A stretch of 64,000 bases of DNA from Holophagales bacterium. GTDB taxonomy: Bacteria > Acidobacteriota > Thermoanaerobaculia > Multivoradales > Multivoraceae. Shown one piece after another: positions 48,879-58,838 of this stretch. The notes beneath the pieces are model-generated. The model worked only from the letters and a program-made list of their open reading frames with translations, was not told where the DNA came from and made no database searches. Numbering within the stretch: the first letter of the stretch is position 1; the number at the start of each line of letters is the position of its first letter. The position numbers and the translations under genes are program-made. Location: NCBI GenBank assembly GCA_009843505.1, contig VYDI01000023.1, forward strand, positions 35,288 through 99,287, written 5' to 3'.

Positions 48879-50213
48879 TTACTGAATCAGATGCAGCGTC
48901 CGGCGCAACGCCTCCACCGCTTCAGGCCCCGTGATCGCCCGTTCCGGGCGGCACGCCTCCGGCTCCGGGATGAGTCGGCAGCGCAGGGCCGCCTCGCAGA
49001 CAGCGTCCAGGTCCTCCGCGGCCGGTCCGCCCGCCTCGCCGACGCAGGCGGCGCCGCCGCCGATCCGACCCGGCATGCGGAGCAGCGTTGCCAGTGCCGG
49101 ACCGCGGCGCATGTAGTTGTCCGGGGCGAAACGGCGGACCGCCGCGTCCACCGGTTCCATCAGCCCCAGGTTCAGGAGCCAGGCGATCTCCCGACGATGG
49201 GGATGCTCCAGGATGTCGCTGACGATCACCGTGCCGCCCGCAGGCCCGGTCCTCACTCCAGGCACGAGCCAGGCCGTGAGCGCCGCGAAGTCGCCGCGCA
49301 GGAGGCTCGACGCCTCGAACAGCTCGCGCACGTTCTCAGGCAGCAACCTGGTTCGCCAGGTGAAGCGAGCCGCAGTCAGGCCCGCCGCGATCTCGCTGTT
49401 CCCGGGATGCCGTTGGGCGAGCTGTTCGTAGAGTTCCAGCCCCCGCCGGGCGTCGCCCGCCTCGAGCTCCAGCGCCGCCTGCCTATGGAGCACTTCCAGG
49501 GGGGCGTCGCCGGCGGCAACGAGTTCGCGGATCGCCGCCAACTCGGCCCCGGTGTCCCCGCGGGTTCGCGCCAGACGCCGTCCCAGGTCCACGGCCGCCG
49601 TTTCGCCCGGCGCCCACTCCCGCAGGACCTCGAGCGCCGCGGCGGCATCCGAAACACCGCCGGCGTCGAGCGCCGCGGCGATCCGGCCCCCAAGTTCCCG
49701 GATGGCCTCGTCCTCGAGAGCCGCGGCGCGCTCCGCCGCGACGTCGTCGAGCGCCGCGATGCCCCGATAGGCCCGGTAGGCGGCGACCGCGTCACCGGTC
49801 CGCTCCGCCGCCCGCGCATAGACGAGCTGACCCGCCGTGTAACCGGGGTGAGCGGCCAGCAACGTCGCCAGGGAATCGACGGCCTGCTCGACCTCACCGG
49901 CGGCAAGGTGGGTCTGGGCAAGCAGCACGGCGGCCGGCAGCAATGTCGGATCGATGTCGAGGAGCGTCTCCGCGCTACCGCGGGCGACCTTCACCTCGCC
50001 GCGCGCCAGCGCCTCGGATGCCCCGGCCAGCTCGTCGCGGCTCTGCTCCGGAATGTTGCCCTCGTAGCCGAGAAGCGGTTCACGGAGGAAGGAGCGGATG
50101 CCGGCCTCGAGTTCAGCGACCTGCGGCGGCGGTTCGACGATGGCGGTCGTCATGCAGGCGCCGCCCGCCAGGACGGTGACCAGCGCGGCCGCGAGGCGGC
50201 GGACGGCGTTCAC
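48879..50213 (-). CDS. Probable lipoprotein with helical repeats and SLH-like domain
   Basis: 444 residues from a GTG at 50213 that overlaps the miaA stop (GTGA). The N-terminus NAVRRLAAALVTVLAGGACMTT resembles a lipoprotein signal with Cys near residue 20. TPR-like helical pairs run from about 60 to 290. Near 330-385, TVIVSDILEHPHRREIAWLLNLGLMEPVDAAVRRFAPDNYMRRGPALATLLRM matches the S-layer homology pattern (SD-x-x-H ... I-x-x-L-x-x-x-G-L-M ... F-x-P-x-x-x-x-R-x-x-x-A-x-x-L). SLH domains bind cell-wall polymers or act in outer-membrane attachment. Function is unknown; it sits between miaA and an isochorismatase-fold gene. Confidence 0.75.
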   Translation of the reverse strand: MNAVRRLAAALVTVLAGGACMTTAIVEPPPQVAELEAGIRSFLREPLLGYEGNIPEQSRDELAGASEALARGEVKVARGSAETLLDIDPTLLPAAVLLAQTHLAAGEVEQAVDSLATLLAAHPGYTAGQLVYARAAERTGDAVAAYRAYRGIAALDDVAAERAAALEDEAIRELGGRIAAALDAGGVSDAAAALEVLREWAPGETAAVDLGRRLARTRGDTGAELAAIRELVAAGDAPLEVLHRQAALELEAGDARRGLELYEQLAQRHPGNSEIAAGLTAARFTWRTRLLPENVRELFEASSLLRGDFAALTAWLVPGVRTGPAGGTVIVSDILEHPHRREIAWLLNLGLMEPVDAAVRRFAPDNYMRRGPALATLLRMPGRIGGGAACVGEAGGPAAEDLDAVCEAALRCRLIPEPEACRPERAITGPEAVEALRRTLHLIQ

Positions 50214-51217
50214 GGCGCCACCTCGGACGGGCGACCGCCGACCAGCGCCTCGACGATCCGCTTCCGCGCCCGCTCCGTTTCGCCGGGCTTCGATGGGTCG
50301 ATCCAGCGCACGCGCGGCTCCTTCCGGAACCACGTCTCCTGCCGCTTGGCGTAGCGGCGCGTCGCCCGGACCGTTTCCTCCAAGGCCTGCTCCAGCGTCA
50401 AGTTCCCATCCAGGTGATCGGCAAGCTGCCGGTAGCCGATGGCCTGGAATGCCGGCAACTCCCCGAGGGAGCAACCGCCACGCCCGCGTGCATGTTCCGG
50501 GAGATAACTGTCCCGCAGGCGCTCGACCTCGGCCAGCCAGCCGCGCTCCAGCATGCGTCTGGCCCGCTTCTCCACAGCATCGTACAGAACGGCTCTCGGC
50601 ACGGTCAATCCAACCTTCAGCAGCCGTCGCTCGAGCCGGCCTTCCGTCCCCAGACGCTGCCATTCGGACAGCGGCCGGCCGGTTGCTCGCACCACCTCGA
50701 GCGCGCGCAGGACGCGCTGGGTGTCGCCCGGGGCGAGTGTCTCGGCGCTCTCCGGATCGACGCCTCGCAGCTCCCGGACGAGCCCACAGAGGCCATGGGC
50801 GCGCAGATCGGCCCGCAACGCCTCGCGCACGTCGGCGCCGACCGGCGGCACGGGCGCCAGCCCTTCGAACAGGGCGCGCAGGTAGAAGCCGCTGCCGCCC
50901 ACAAGGATCGGCAGCGCGCCGCGCGCTTCGATCTCCGCAACCGCCACGGCCGCGCGTCGCGCGAACTCCCCGGCCGAGAACGCCTGATGCGGCTCGATCA
51001 CGTCGATCAGGTGGTGCCGAAGCCGGGTTCTCTCTCTCGGTCCGGGCTTCGCCGTGCCGACGCTGAGCCCCCGGTAGGCCTGAAGAGCGTCGGCGCTGAT
51101 CAACTCGACGGCGATCCCCCGTCCGGCTAGATCGGCCGCCAGTTCCATCGCAAACGCGCTCTTGCCGGTGGCGGTCGGGCCGAGCACGACGATCACCTGC
51201 CAGGGAAGGGAGGCCAT
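50210..51217 (-). CDS. miaA: tRNA dimethylallyltransferase
   Basis: MiaA adds the isopentenyl group to A37 of tRNAs reading UNN codons. 335 residues from the ATG at 51217 (GGGAGG just upstream); the longer open frame is shadow of comEC. Motifs: VIVVLGPTATGKSAFAMELA (Walker A, 8-27), ELISADALQAYRGLSVGTAKP (about 40-60, with Ala-Leu in place of the more usual Ser-Met), HHLIDVIEPHQAFSAGEFARRA, ILVGGSGFYLRALFEGL, RVLRALEVVRATGRPLSEWQ and the C-terminal ATRRYAKRQETWFRKEP. It lies 29 bases downstream of the comEC stop. Confidence 0.95.
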   Translation of the reverse strand: MASLPWQVIVVLGPTATGKSAFAMELAADLAGRGIAVELISADALQAYRGLSVGTAKPGPRERTRLRHHLIDVIEPHQAFSAGEFARRAAVAVAEIEARGALPILVGGSGFYLRALFEGLAPVPPVGADVREALRADLRAHGLCGLVRELRGVDPESAETLAPGDTQRVLRALEVVRATGRPLSEWQRLGTEGRLERRLLKVGLTVPRAVLYDAVEKRARRMLERGWLAEVERLRDSYLPEHARGRGGCSLGELPAFQAIGYRQLADHLDGNLTLEQALEETVRATRRYAKRQETWFRKEPRVRWIDPSKPGETERARKRIVEALVGGRPSEVAP

Positions 51218-51246
51218 GGGTGCAGGATAGCCCCGAGGCGCCAGTG

Positions 51247-53475
51247 CTAGCCCGCCTCGCGCCGCGGCCAGGCCGCCACCCGGAGCACGAGGCGCCGGCC
51301 GCCGGAACCGTCGCGCCGGAAACGAACCTCGATCCGGCCGTGAAGGTCGGTGCGCAGAACCCGGACACCCTGGCGTTCCATCCTTGCCACGACCTCCGCC
51401 GAGGGGTGGCCGTACGGGTTTCGTCGGCCGGCCGACACCAGCGCCAGGCGCGGCGCCACTGAAGCGAGCAGAGCGGGTCCGGTCGAGGTGCGGCTGCCGT
51501 GATGGCCCACCTTCAGGATCTCGCTTCTTACCGAGGCGCCCTCGCGACGGGTACGGGCCAGCAGTTCCCGCTCGCCCGCGATGTCGAGGTCGCCGGTCAG
51601 CAGCACGCACGACCCGTCCACGCAACCGCGCACGACCAGGGAGGCCGAGTTGCCGCCGTTCGCCCGCTGCGGCGCGGGATGGAGGATGTCCAGGTGCCAT
51701 GCCCCCACCCGGTCCACGAAGCCTCGTTCAACTCTCCGAACCCGCCCACGGAGCCGGTCGGCCAGAGCGCGACCGCATCCGTCCCGCACTTCGACCGGCG
51801 CCGCCCACAAACGCTCGATGCGCAGGTACCGGCTCAGGTCGACCAGACCCTGACAGTGATCGGAGTCGCCATGCGAGAGGATCGCCAGGTCGATGCGATG
51901 AACGCCCTCCGCCGCGAGGGCCTGAAGCAGGGCCGCCTCGGCGAAGTTGCCGCGCCGGAAGCCGCCACCGTCGACCAGGATCACCGGTCCCCGCTCGCCG
52001 CTCCGGAACAGAACCGCCTCCCCCTGACCGACGTCCAGCATCGCGAGACTCGGCTCCTGCCCCGGCAACGCCGGACTACAGACGAGCACAAGCGTCAGGC
52101 CCCACAAGGCCCGACGGAATCCGGACACCAGAACGCCGAGCCAGATCGCCAGCGCCAGTGCGGCACCCGGGTCGACGCTCACCGGCAGGGCCAGCCACGA
52201 GCCTGGCGGCAGGTGCGCGAGCAGGGCGAACGGGAGGCTCAGCAGGTCGAGAACCGCGCCGAGAACGCGGGCGCCGGGCTCGGCGACAACCGTCAGTGCG
52301 GGTACCGAGGCCAACGCCGCCACCACCACCCAGACCAGGGAGAAGCCAAGGGTCAGAGCGGTCAACGGCACGAACGCCAGGTTGAGAACGGGAGACAGTG
52401 GAGTTACCAGACCGATCTCGACCGCCGTGAGAGGAAGCGTCGCAAGTTGCGCGGCCACCGTCGCAGCCAGGGCGATCGCCGCCGGCCGCGTCAACCCGGC
52501 AGGCCCGGTTTGCCACCACCAGTGCAATAGCCGCGGCGCCAGGACCAGGATTCCCGCCGTGGCCAGAAAGCTGAGCCGAAAGCCCAGATCGTCCCCCGCG
52601 TCCGGATCGAACACGAGGATCAGGACCAACGCGGCGCAGAGCGAGTTGAGCGCCTGCGGCGGCCGCTCGAGCGCCATGGACAGAATGACCAGCAGCGCCA
52701 TCACCGCCGCCCGGAGAAAGGAAGGCCGCGGGCCGACGAGACAGCCGTAGAGCAGCAGGATCGAGATGGCCCCGACCCAGGCGAGGCGCCCGGGCAATGC
52801 CCCGAAGATCCACCAGAAACCGCCCAGGAGCAGGCCTACATGCAACCCCGACACGGCGAGCACGTGGGAGAGCCCTGCCCGGCGCAACCCCGTGCGCCAC
52901 TCCGGCGGCACCCGGCGCGCGTCGCCGAACACCAGCGCCCGGGCCAGTAGTGCTCCGGGCCCCTCCGCCTGATCGACGGGCCGCAACAGCCACTGCCGCA
53001 GCCCGGCCAGTAGCCGAAGGCCTCGGCCTGGCGCGCTGCCGACCGCGACCATCAACGCGCGGCTTTTCACGTTGAGGCCCCACTCGCCCGGTCGGGAAAC
53101 GTGCAGATTCCGGTACGCGGGCCGCCGTGAAAAGTACCCGCGCACACGGAGCCGCGTCTCAGGCGGCGGCGTCCCCTCGCCGCCCAGCCGCAGCCAGACC
53201 CGCCCGGGGCCTGCGACCCGCCTCCCCGCCTGCTTGATCGCGCGCACCCGCGCCCTCGCCGTCCACCCGTGGTCGGCACGCTCCCAGGCCGCGGCCCCGA
53301 GCACCGGCACCGCCACCTCGACCGTGGCCGGACGGTCGGGATCGAGAGCCGGGAGTCGCGAACTCCCCGGGCCTTCGGCGAGAAGAAGCAACGACAACGC
53401 CGCAGCCAAAGGCAGCAGCGGCGTCCGGCGAAGCGCCGTGGTCCAGTCGACCGGCCCAGCAGCCACAAGGACCAT
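51247..53475 (-). CDS. comEC: DNA internalization-related competence protein ComEC/Rec2
   Basis: ComEC forms the inner-membrane channel for DNA uptake. 742 residues, the normal full size. An N-terminal helix and OB-like domain (about 20-150, VRGYFSRRPAYRNLHV) precede the Competence domain with about ten hydrophobic segments (about 165-480), including ARALVFGDARRVPPEWRTGLRRAGLSHVLAVSGLHVGLLL (HVLAVSGLH is diagnostic). The C-terminal metallo-beta-lactamase domain (about 490-735) has AILSHGDSDHCQGLVDLS and VLLTGDLDIAGE, the nuclease-like metal motifs. It is the first gene of the minus-strand array and is divergent from dnaE. Confidence 0.94.
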   Translation of the reverse strand: MVLVAAGPVDWTTALRRTPLLPLAAALSLLLLAEGPGSSRLPALDPDRPATVEVAVPVLGAAAWERADHGWTARARVRAIKQAGRRVAGPGRVWLRLGGEGTPPPETRLRVRGYFSRRPAYRNLHVSRPGEWGLNVKSRALMVAVGSAPGRGLRLLAGLRQWLLRPVDQAEGPGALLARALVFGDARRVPPEWRTGLRRAGLSHVLAVSGLHVGLLLGGFWWIFGALPGRLAWVGAISILLLYGCLVGPRPSFLRAAVMALLVILSMALERPPQALNSLCAALVLILVFDPDAGDDLGFRLSFLATAGILVLAPRLLHWWWQTGPAGLTRPAAIALAATVAAQLATLPLTAVEIGLVTPLSPVLNLAFVPLTALTLGFSLVWVVVAALASVPALTVVAEPGARVLGAVLDLLSLPFALLAHLPPGSWLALPVSVDPGAALALAIWLGVLVSGFRRALWGLTLVLVCSPALPGQEPSLAMLDVGQGEAVLFRSGERGPVILVDGGGFRRGNFAEAALLQALAAEGVHRIDLAILSHGDSDHCQGLVDLSRYLRIERLWAAPVEVRDGCGRALADRLRGRVRRVERGFVDRVGAWHLDILHPAPQRANGGNSASLVVRGCVDGSCVLLTGDLDIAGERELLARTRREGASVRSEILKVGHHGSRTSTGPALLASVAPRLALVSAGRRNPYGHPSAEVVARMERQGVRVLRTDLHGRIEVRFRRDGSGGRRLVLRVAAWPRREAG

Positions 53476-53590
53476 GACGGAAGGGACCGACCCGAACCCG
53501 GTTCGGGCGCTTGCGCTGGCCCGCGCCCGGTGCGAAGCTAGGTCCCGTCAACGTCCGTCCTGAAGCGCGTCGAGGCTGCCGGTCAGGACG

Positions 53591-53596
53591 TAGACT
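53591..53596 (+). promoter_or_regulatory. Candidate -10 element (TAGACT) before dnaE
   Basis: TAGACT followed by C, ending 14 bases before the dnaE ATG at 53611. Fourth occurrence of the TAGACTC heptamer ahead of a gene in this window. No clear -35. Confidence 0.4.
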
Positions 53597-53610
53597 CTCC
53601 GCACCCGAGA

Positions 53611-56600
53611 ATGCCGCCCGACTTCGTCCACCTCCACCTCCACTCCGAGTACTCGCTGCTCGATGGAGGCAACCGGATGGGTCCCCTGGTCGACCGGATC
53701 GCAGATCTCGGAATGGACGCGGTGGCGCTTACCGACCACGGCAACCTGTTCGGCGCCGTCGCCTTCTACGAGGCCTGCCGGAAGAAGGAGGTCAAGCCCA
53801 TCCTGGGGATCGAGGCGTACGTGGCGCCCGACGTCAAGACCGAGACGTCGGACCGCCGGTTCAAGGAGACCCAGGGCGTCGCCGACGGCGGTTTCCACCT
53901 GGTGCTGCTGGCTCGCAACGAGGCGGGCTGGCGCAACCTGGTCAAGCTCTCGTCCGACAGCTACATCGAGGGCTTCTACTACAAGCCGCGGATGGACAAG
54001 GGCACGCTCGAGCAATGGAACGAGGGCCTGATCGCGATCAACGGCCACCTCGGCTCCTCCCTCGCCTACCACCTGCGAAACGTCAAGACCGGTGGCGAGG
54101 AGCACTACGAGCGGGCCCGGCAGGAGGCCGAGTGGCACCGCCGGACCTTCCCCGCCGACGAGAACGGGGAGCCCTGCTTCTACCTGGAACTCCAGAGCCA
54201 CGAAACGCCCGAGCAGGAGGAGGTCAACGAGCAGATACTGCGCCTCGCCTCCGATCTCGATCTGCCCATCGTCTGCGACAACGACTCGCACTTCCTCACT
54301 GCCGAAGACTGGGACAGCCACGACACGCTGATCTGCGTCTCGACGAACAAACCGAAGCAGTCGGAGGACCGCCTCCACTACCCGAAGGACCTCTACGTAA
54401 AGAGTCCCGAGCAGATGGCCGAGCTCTTCGGCGCGCCGGAGACGGCGGACGCCCTGGCGAACACTAGGCGCATCGCCGATCGCTGCAACGTCGAACTCGA
54501 CTTCTCCGCCAACCACGCGCCGCTGGTGCGGGTCGAACGGGTCGAGGCGCCTCCACTGCCGGCGGGAGCGTCGGAACCCGTGCCGGGAAGCGGAGCCTGG
54601 TTCGATCGTTTCTGCGCCGGCTACCGCGTGGAGCCGCTGGCCGAGCAGCCAGGCGAAGAGGAGCTGGACGCGCTCCATGCCGACTGCGACCGGGCGCTGC
54701 GCGAACTCAGCGAAGCCGGCCTCGCCTGGCGCTACGGCGACCGGGTCGAGGACGCCCACCGCCACCGTCTCGACCATGAGCTCTCGGTCCTCGCCGGCAA
54801 GCGGATCAGCGCCTACTTCCTGATCGTCTGGGACTTCGTGAACGAGGCCAGAAAGCGCGACATCCCGGCCACGGCACGCGGTTCGGGCGTCGGCACGATG
54901 GTCGGCTACACGCTCGGGCTTTCGCACGCCTGCCCCGTGCGCTACGGCCTGCTGTTCGAGCGCTTCACCGACCCGGACCGCAGCGAGTACCCCGACATCG
55001 ACATCGACCTCTGCCAGGACGGCCGGGCCGAGATCCTCGAGTACGTCCGGCAGAAGTACGGCTACGTCGCGCAGATCATCACCTTCGGAACGATGAAGGC
55101 CCGCGCCGCGATCCGGGACGTCGGGCGCGTGCACGAGCTCCCGCTCGCCCAGGTCGACCGCATCTCCAAGTTGATCGGCTCCGAACTCGGCGTGACGATC
55201 GAACAGGCCCTGGGCCGCGAGAAGGAACTGAAGGAGCTGTACGAGAGCGACGAACAGGTCCGCGAGGTGATCGACACGGCGCAGGAGCTCGAAGGGATCA
55301 CCCGGCACAGCGGCGTCCACGCCGCCGGGCTGGTCATTGCGACCCAACCACTTGAGAACCTGGTGCCGCTCGCCACCAGCCGCACCCAGGGCTCGAAGGA
55401 CGTGCTGGTGACCCAGTGGGACGGGCCCACCGTCGAGAAGATGGGCCTGCTCAAGATGGACTTCCTGGGCCTGACGACCCTGTCCATCATCGAGCGCTGC
55501 CGCCAGCTCGTGCGCGAAACCCTGCCGCCCGAGGCGATCGCCGCGGCGGTTCCGGCTAGCCCCGAAGGCCTGGATCCGCTCGATCTCGACCACATCGACC
55601 TCGCCGACCCCAGGGTGCTGGACGTCTTCGCCAGCGCGGACACCGCCGGCACGTTCCAGTTCGAGTCGGAGGGCATGCGCAACCTGCTGCTGCAGATGAA
55701 GCCCGACCGGCTGGAGGACCTGGTGGCCGCCAACGCCCTCTTCCGCCCCGGACCGATGGCGCTCATCCCCAGGTACTGCGACCGCAAGCACGGCCGCGAG
55801 GAGACGCCGCAGGTCCACGAGATCGTCGACCGGCACACCGCCGACACCCACGGCATCATGGTCTACCAGGAACAGGTCATGCAGATCGTCCACGAGTTGG
55901 GCGACGTGCCGCTCCGCGAGGCCTACACGCTGATCAAGGCGATCAGCAAGAAGAGCAGGAAGACGATCAACGCGGCCCGCCAGCGCTTCGTCGCCGGCGC
56001 CCGGGACAAGGGGCTCGCGAAGCAGCAGGCAACCCAGTTGTTCGGACTGATCGAGGAGTTCGCGGGCTACGGCTTCAACAAGTCCCACTCGGTCGGCTAC
56101 ACCCTGCTCGCGTACCAGACGGCCTACCTCAAGACCTACTTCCCGGTCCAGTACATGGCGGCCGTCCTCACCTATGCCGCCGACAGCACGGACAAGCTGG
56201 TCCACTACGTCGACGAGTGCGCGCGCGCGAAGCTCCCCGGCGGCCGCGCCGGCATCGAGGTCGGAGCGCCCGACATCGACCGCTCCGGCGTCCGCTTCCA
56301 TGTCGTGTTCGATCCCGGCGAGGAGCAGGCGAGCGGCAGCGGACACATCCGCTTCGGCCTGTCGGCGGTCAAGGGTGTCGGCGAGAAAGCGGTCCGCGCG
56401 ATCCTCGAGGTCCGCGAGGAAGGCGGACGCTTCCGCAGCCTGTGGGACTTCTGCCGGCGGGTGCCGCTCCAGACCGTCAACCGCTCGACGATCGAAGCGC
56501 TGATCAAGTCGGGCGCCTTCGACCGTATCCACGGCAAGGACCAGCGGGCAGCGATGGTCGAGGCGCTGGGCGCGGCGATCAAGGCCGGGCAGCGAGCGGC

Positions 56601-57411
56601 CGCCGACCGAGAGAGCGGCCAGTCGAGCCTCCTGTTCGCCGGCGGCTCGAAGGACACGCGCGAGCCCGACGATTCCGGCCAGAAACTGCCGTCGGTGCCG
56701 CCATGGAGCGCCAGCGAGCTACTGACCCACGAGAAGGAAGCCCTCGGTTTCTTCGCCTCCAGCCATCCACTCGACGACCACCGGGAACTCCTCGAACGGT
56801 TCGGCAACGTGAACGTCGAACAGTTGAAGGCGCTGCCGGCCGACACGGAGGTCGTCCTCGGGGCGCTGCTCGGCTCGCTCCGCACGACCCGCACCAGGAA
56901 GGGACGCAACCCGGGCCAGAAGATGGCGATGATCCAGCTCGAGGACAAGAGCGCGCGCGTGGAGGGGGTACTGTTCGCCGACGCCTACGCCGAGTACGAA
57001 GAACGGCTGGAGCGCGGCGCCGTGCTGTTCTTCACCGGCCGCGTCGACCGGCGGCGCGAAGAGCCGAACCTGGTGGTCAGCAAGGTCGTACCGGTCGAAG
57101 ACGCCCCGTTGAAGCTTGCTCGCCGCCTGCGTATCCACCTCGACCTCCGGGACGGGGCCGGCGCCTCTGACGACGGCCTGAACGATCACCTGGAGAGACT
57201 CCGCGACCTGCTCGACAAGCGCCGCAGCCGGGGCCGGAACGGCGGCGTCGAGGTCGAGTTCGAACTGGAACTCAGGGACCACACGGTTCTCGCCGGCGCC
57301 AACGGCTCCCGTGCGCCCGTCGACGACGCCGTGGTTTCCGAGATCGACGACCTCCTCGGCGCCCGCGGCCATTGCCGGTACATCGGCGCGCCGCCGCCTT
57401 CCCGGCCTTGA
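53611..57411 (+). CDS. dnaE: DNA polymerase III alpha subunit (DnaE1 type)
   Basis: The main replicative polymerase, C-family. 1266 residues from the ATG at 53611. PHP domain: FVHLHLHSEYSLLDGG (4-19), LTDHGNLFGAVAFYEAC, CDNDSHFLTAEDW. Palm: RGSGVGTMVGYTLGLSHACPVRYGLLFERF and SEYPDIDIDLCQDGR, which contains two catalytic Asp (DID); the third is in KMDFLGLTTLSIIERC. Fingers/beta-binding region: AGYGFNKSHSVGYTLLAYQTAYLKTYFPVQYMAAVLT. A helix-hairpin-helix region and the OB fold KMAMIQLEDKSARVEGVLFADAYAEYEERL (about 1105-1135) follow. It is slightly longer than E. coli DnaE (1160) owing to inserts near 300-350. Confidence 0.97.
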   Translation: MPPDFVHLHLHSEYSLLDGGNRMGPLVDRIADLGMDAVALTDHGNLFGAVAFYEACRKKEVKPILGIEAYVAPDVKTETSDRRFKETQGVADGGFHLVLLARNEAGWRNLVKLSSDSYIEGFYYKPRMDKGTLEQWNEGLIAINGHLGSSLAYHLRNVKTGGEEHYERARQEAEWHRRTFPADENGEPCFYLELQSHETPEQEEVNEQILRLASDLDLPIVCDNDSHFLTAEDWDSHDTLICVSTNKPKQSEDRLHYPKDLYVKSPEQMAELFGAPETADALANTRRIADRCNVELDFSANHAPLVRVERVEAPPLPAGASEPVPGSGAWFDRFCAGYRVEPLAEQPGEEELDALHADCDRALRELSEAGLAWRYGDRVEDAHRHRLDHELSVLAGKRISAYFLIVWDFVNEARKRDIPATARGSGVGTMVGYTLGLSHACPVRYGLLFERFTDPDRSEYPDIDIDLCQDGRAEILEYVRQKYGYVAQIITFGTMKARAAIRDVGRVHELPLAQVDRISKLIGSELGVTIEQALGREKELKELYESDEQVREVIDTAQELEGITRHSGVHAAGLVIATQPLENLVPLATSRTQGSKDVLVTQWDGPTVEKMGLLKMDFLGLTTLSIIERCRQLVRETLPPEAIAAAVPASPEGLDPLDLDHIDLADPRVLDVFASADTAGTFQFESEGMRNLLLQMKPDRLEDLVAANALFRPGPMALIPRYCDRKHGREETPQVHEIVDRHTADTHGIMVYQEQVMQIVHELGDVPLREAYTLIKAISKKSRKTINAARQRFVAGARDKGLAKQQATQLFGLIEEFAGYGFNKSHSVGYTLLAYQTAYLKTYFPVQYMAAVLTYAADSTDKLVHYVDECARAKLPGGRAGIEVGAPDIDRSGVRFHVVFDPGEEQASGSGHIRFGLSAVKGVGEKAVRAILEVREEGGRFRSLWDFCRRVPLQTVNRSTIEALIKSGAFDRIHGKDQRAAMVEALGAAIKAGQRAAADRESGQSSLLFAGGSKDTREPDDSGQKLPSVPPWSASELLTHEKEALGFFASSHPLDDHRELLERFGNVNVEQLKALPADTEVVLGALLGSLRTTRTRKGRNPGQKMAMIQLEDKSARVEGVLFADAYAEYEERLERGAVLFFTGRVDRRREEPNLVVSKVVPVEDAPLKLARRLRIHLDLRDGAGASDDGLNDHLERLRDLLDKRRSRGRNGGVEVEFELELRDHTVLAGANGSRAPVDDAVVSEIDDLLGARGHCRYIGAPPPSRP

Positions 57412-57422
57412 ACACGCCGTCG

Positions 57423-58838
57423 ATGACCCGCGAGCGGCGACGCATCGCCCTGATCCTGACCGCGATCCTGGCGGTCGGGTTGTTCGGACACTGCCGGGGC
57501 AGCGGCTACCGGAACTTCTTCCGCCACGATCCCCGCGAGGGCCACGACTACGCTCTCGACCGGCGCGAAGGCACGACCTGGGAGGTCCGCCTCGGGCGCG
57601 ACGGCTTCGACTGGCCGGACGAAGCGCCGCACCGGAACGTCACCGCCCTGCTCGAGTTCCGGGCCAGGACCAGACCTCTGCTGCCCTCGCTCTCGCCCAG
57701 GATCGAGTTCCGCGCGGACGGCCGGAGTTTCACCCAGTCCTTCGCGCCGCGCTCGACCGGCCGCCGCTACCTGAACGTCTCGCCGGCAGCGGGCCCCGGC
57801 CGCATCGAAATGGTCGGCAGGCAGATCGGCTGGCAGCTCGGACCGACGCGCCTGGTCGTGTTCGAGAACCCGCCCATCGACGAGGCGACCCGAGTGCTCG
57901 TCGTCGCGCCCCACCCGGACGACGCCGAGATCGCCGCCTTCGGCCTCTATGCGACGACCCACTCCGACGTCGTCACCGTCACGGCGGGCGACTACGGCGG
58001 CATGAACTACGGCGGCCTGTTCCCGGACATCGGCGAGCACTACCGGATCAAGGGCTGGATGCGAACCTGGGACAGCCTGACGGTGCCTTTCCTGGGCGAC
58101 GTTCCGTTCAATCGGGCTCGCAACCTGGGCTACTTCGACGGCACCCTCCGCCGCCTCTACGAGCAGCGGCCCGAGACCGTCGACTCGATCCTCGCCGACC
58201 TCGAGGAACCGGGCCACTTCCGCCGGTTGAACACGGAACCGCAATTGGCCACGCGGCCGTTCACGTCGAGCTGGCCCGAACTCGTCGCCGACCTGCGCCG
58301 GGAGGTGGACTGGACGGGCGCAGAACTGATCGCGACGGCGAACCCGCTGCTCGACAGCCATCCGGACCACCAGTACGCGACCGTGGCCCTGATCGAGGCG
58401 ATCGAACAGAACGGCTGGGACGGTCGCCTCCTCTTCTACACGAACCACGCGACCCGCGCCGAGCCCTATCCCCTGGGGCCGAACACGGCGCTCGAGTCGC
58501 TGCCGCCGTGGTTCGGCGATCCGATGCCCTTCGGTTCCGTCCTGTCCTATCCGGTGGACGAAACGACCCGCCGGCTGAACTACCTGGCGCTCGAGGCGAT
58601 GCATGATCTCCGGCCGTTCGAGCACCGGGTCGGGACGCCGTTCCCGGAGCGCGCCCGCGACCTCGCGACCGAAGCGTTCTGGCGCATCCTCGGCCGTCAC
58701 GACAAGCTCCCCGGCTATCTCTACGACTACCTCCGCCGCGGACCGAGGCCGAATGAGATCTACCTCGTCCTGGACCGGGAGCAGGCGGTCCGGCTGAAGG
58801 AGCGATTCCTCGAGATCGAGGCGGCGCACCAGCGCTAG
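57423..58838 (+). CDS. PIG-L family deacetylase, membrane-anchored or exported
   Basis: 471 residues from the ATG at 57423, 11 bases after dnaE. The N-terminus MTRERRRIALILTAILAVGLFGHC is a signal or lipoprotein-like anchor (Cys at residue 24). A beta-rich region (about 35-155) precedes the LmbE/PIG-L domain: RVLVVAPHPDDAEIAAFGLYATTHSDVVTVTAGDYGGMNYG (about 158-198), with the zinc motif HPDD, and later ATANPLLDSHPDHQYATVALIEAI (second His motif). The family deacetylates GlcNAc-type groups; the substrate is unknown. The stop overlaps the convergent cytochrome-type gene by four bases. Confidence 0.88.
   Translation: MTRERRRIALILTAILAVGLFGHCRGSGYRNFFRHDPREGHDYALDRREGTTWEVRLGRDGFDWPDEAPHRNVTALLEFRARTRPLLPSLSPRIEFRADGRSFTQSFAPRSTGRRYLNVSPAAGPGRIEMVGRQIGWQLGPTRLVVFENPPIDEATRVLVVAPHPDDAEIAAFGLYATTHSDVVTVTAGDYGGMNYGGLFPDIGEHYRIKGWMRTWDSLTVPFLGDVPFNRARNLGYFDGTLRRLYEQRPETVDSILADLEEPGHFRRLNTEPQLATRPFTSSWPELVADLRREVDWTGAELIATANPLLDSHPDHQYATVALIEAIEQNGWDGRLLFYTNHATRAEPYPLGPNTALESLPPWFGDPMPFGSVLSYPVDETTRRLNYLALEAMHDLRPFEHRVGTPFPERARDLATEAFWRILGRHDKLPGYLYDYLRRGPRPNEIYLVLDREQAVRLKERFLEIEAAHQR

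Noticed and set aside
53548..56532. 994-residue minus-strand open frame over dnaE
   Set aside because: Antisense to the plainly real DnaE; Val/Asp/Arg-rich composition with no motif.
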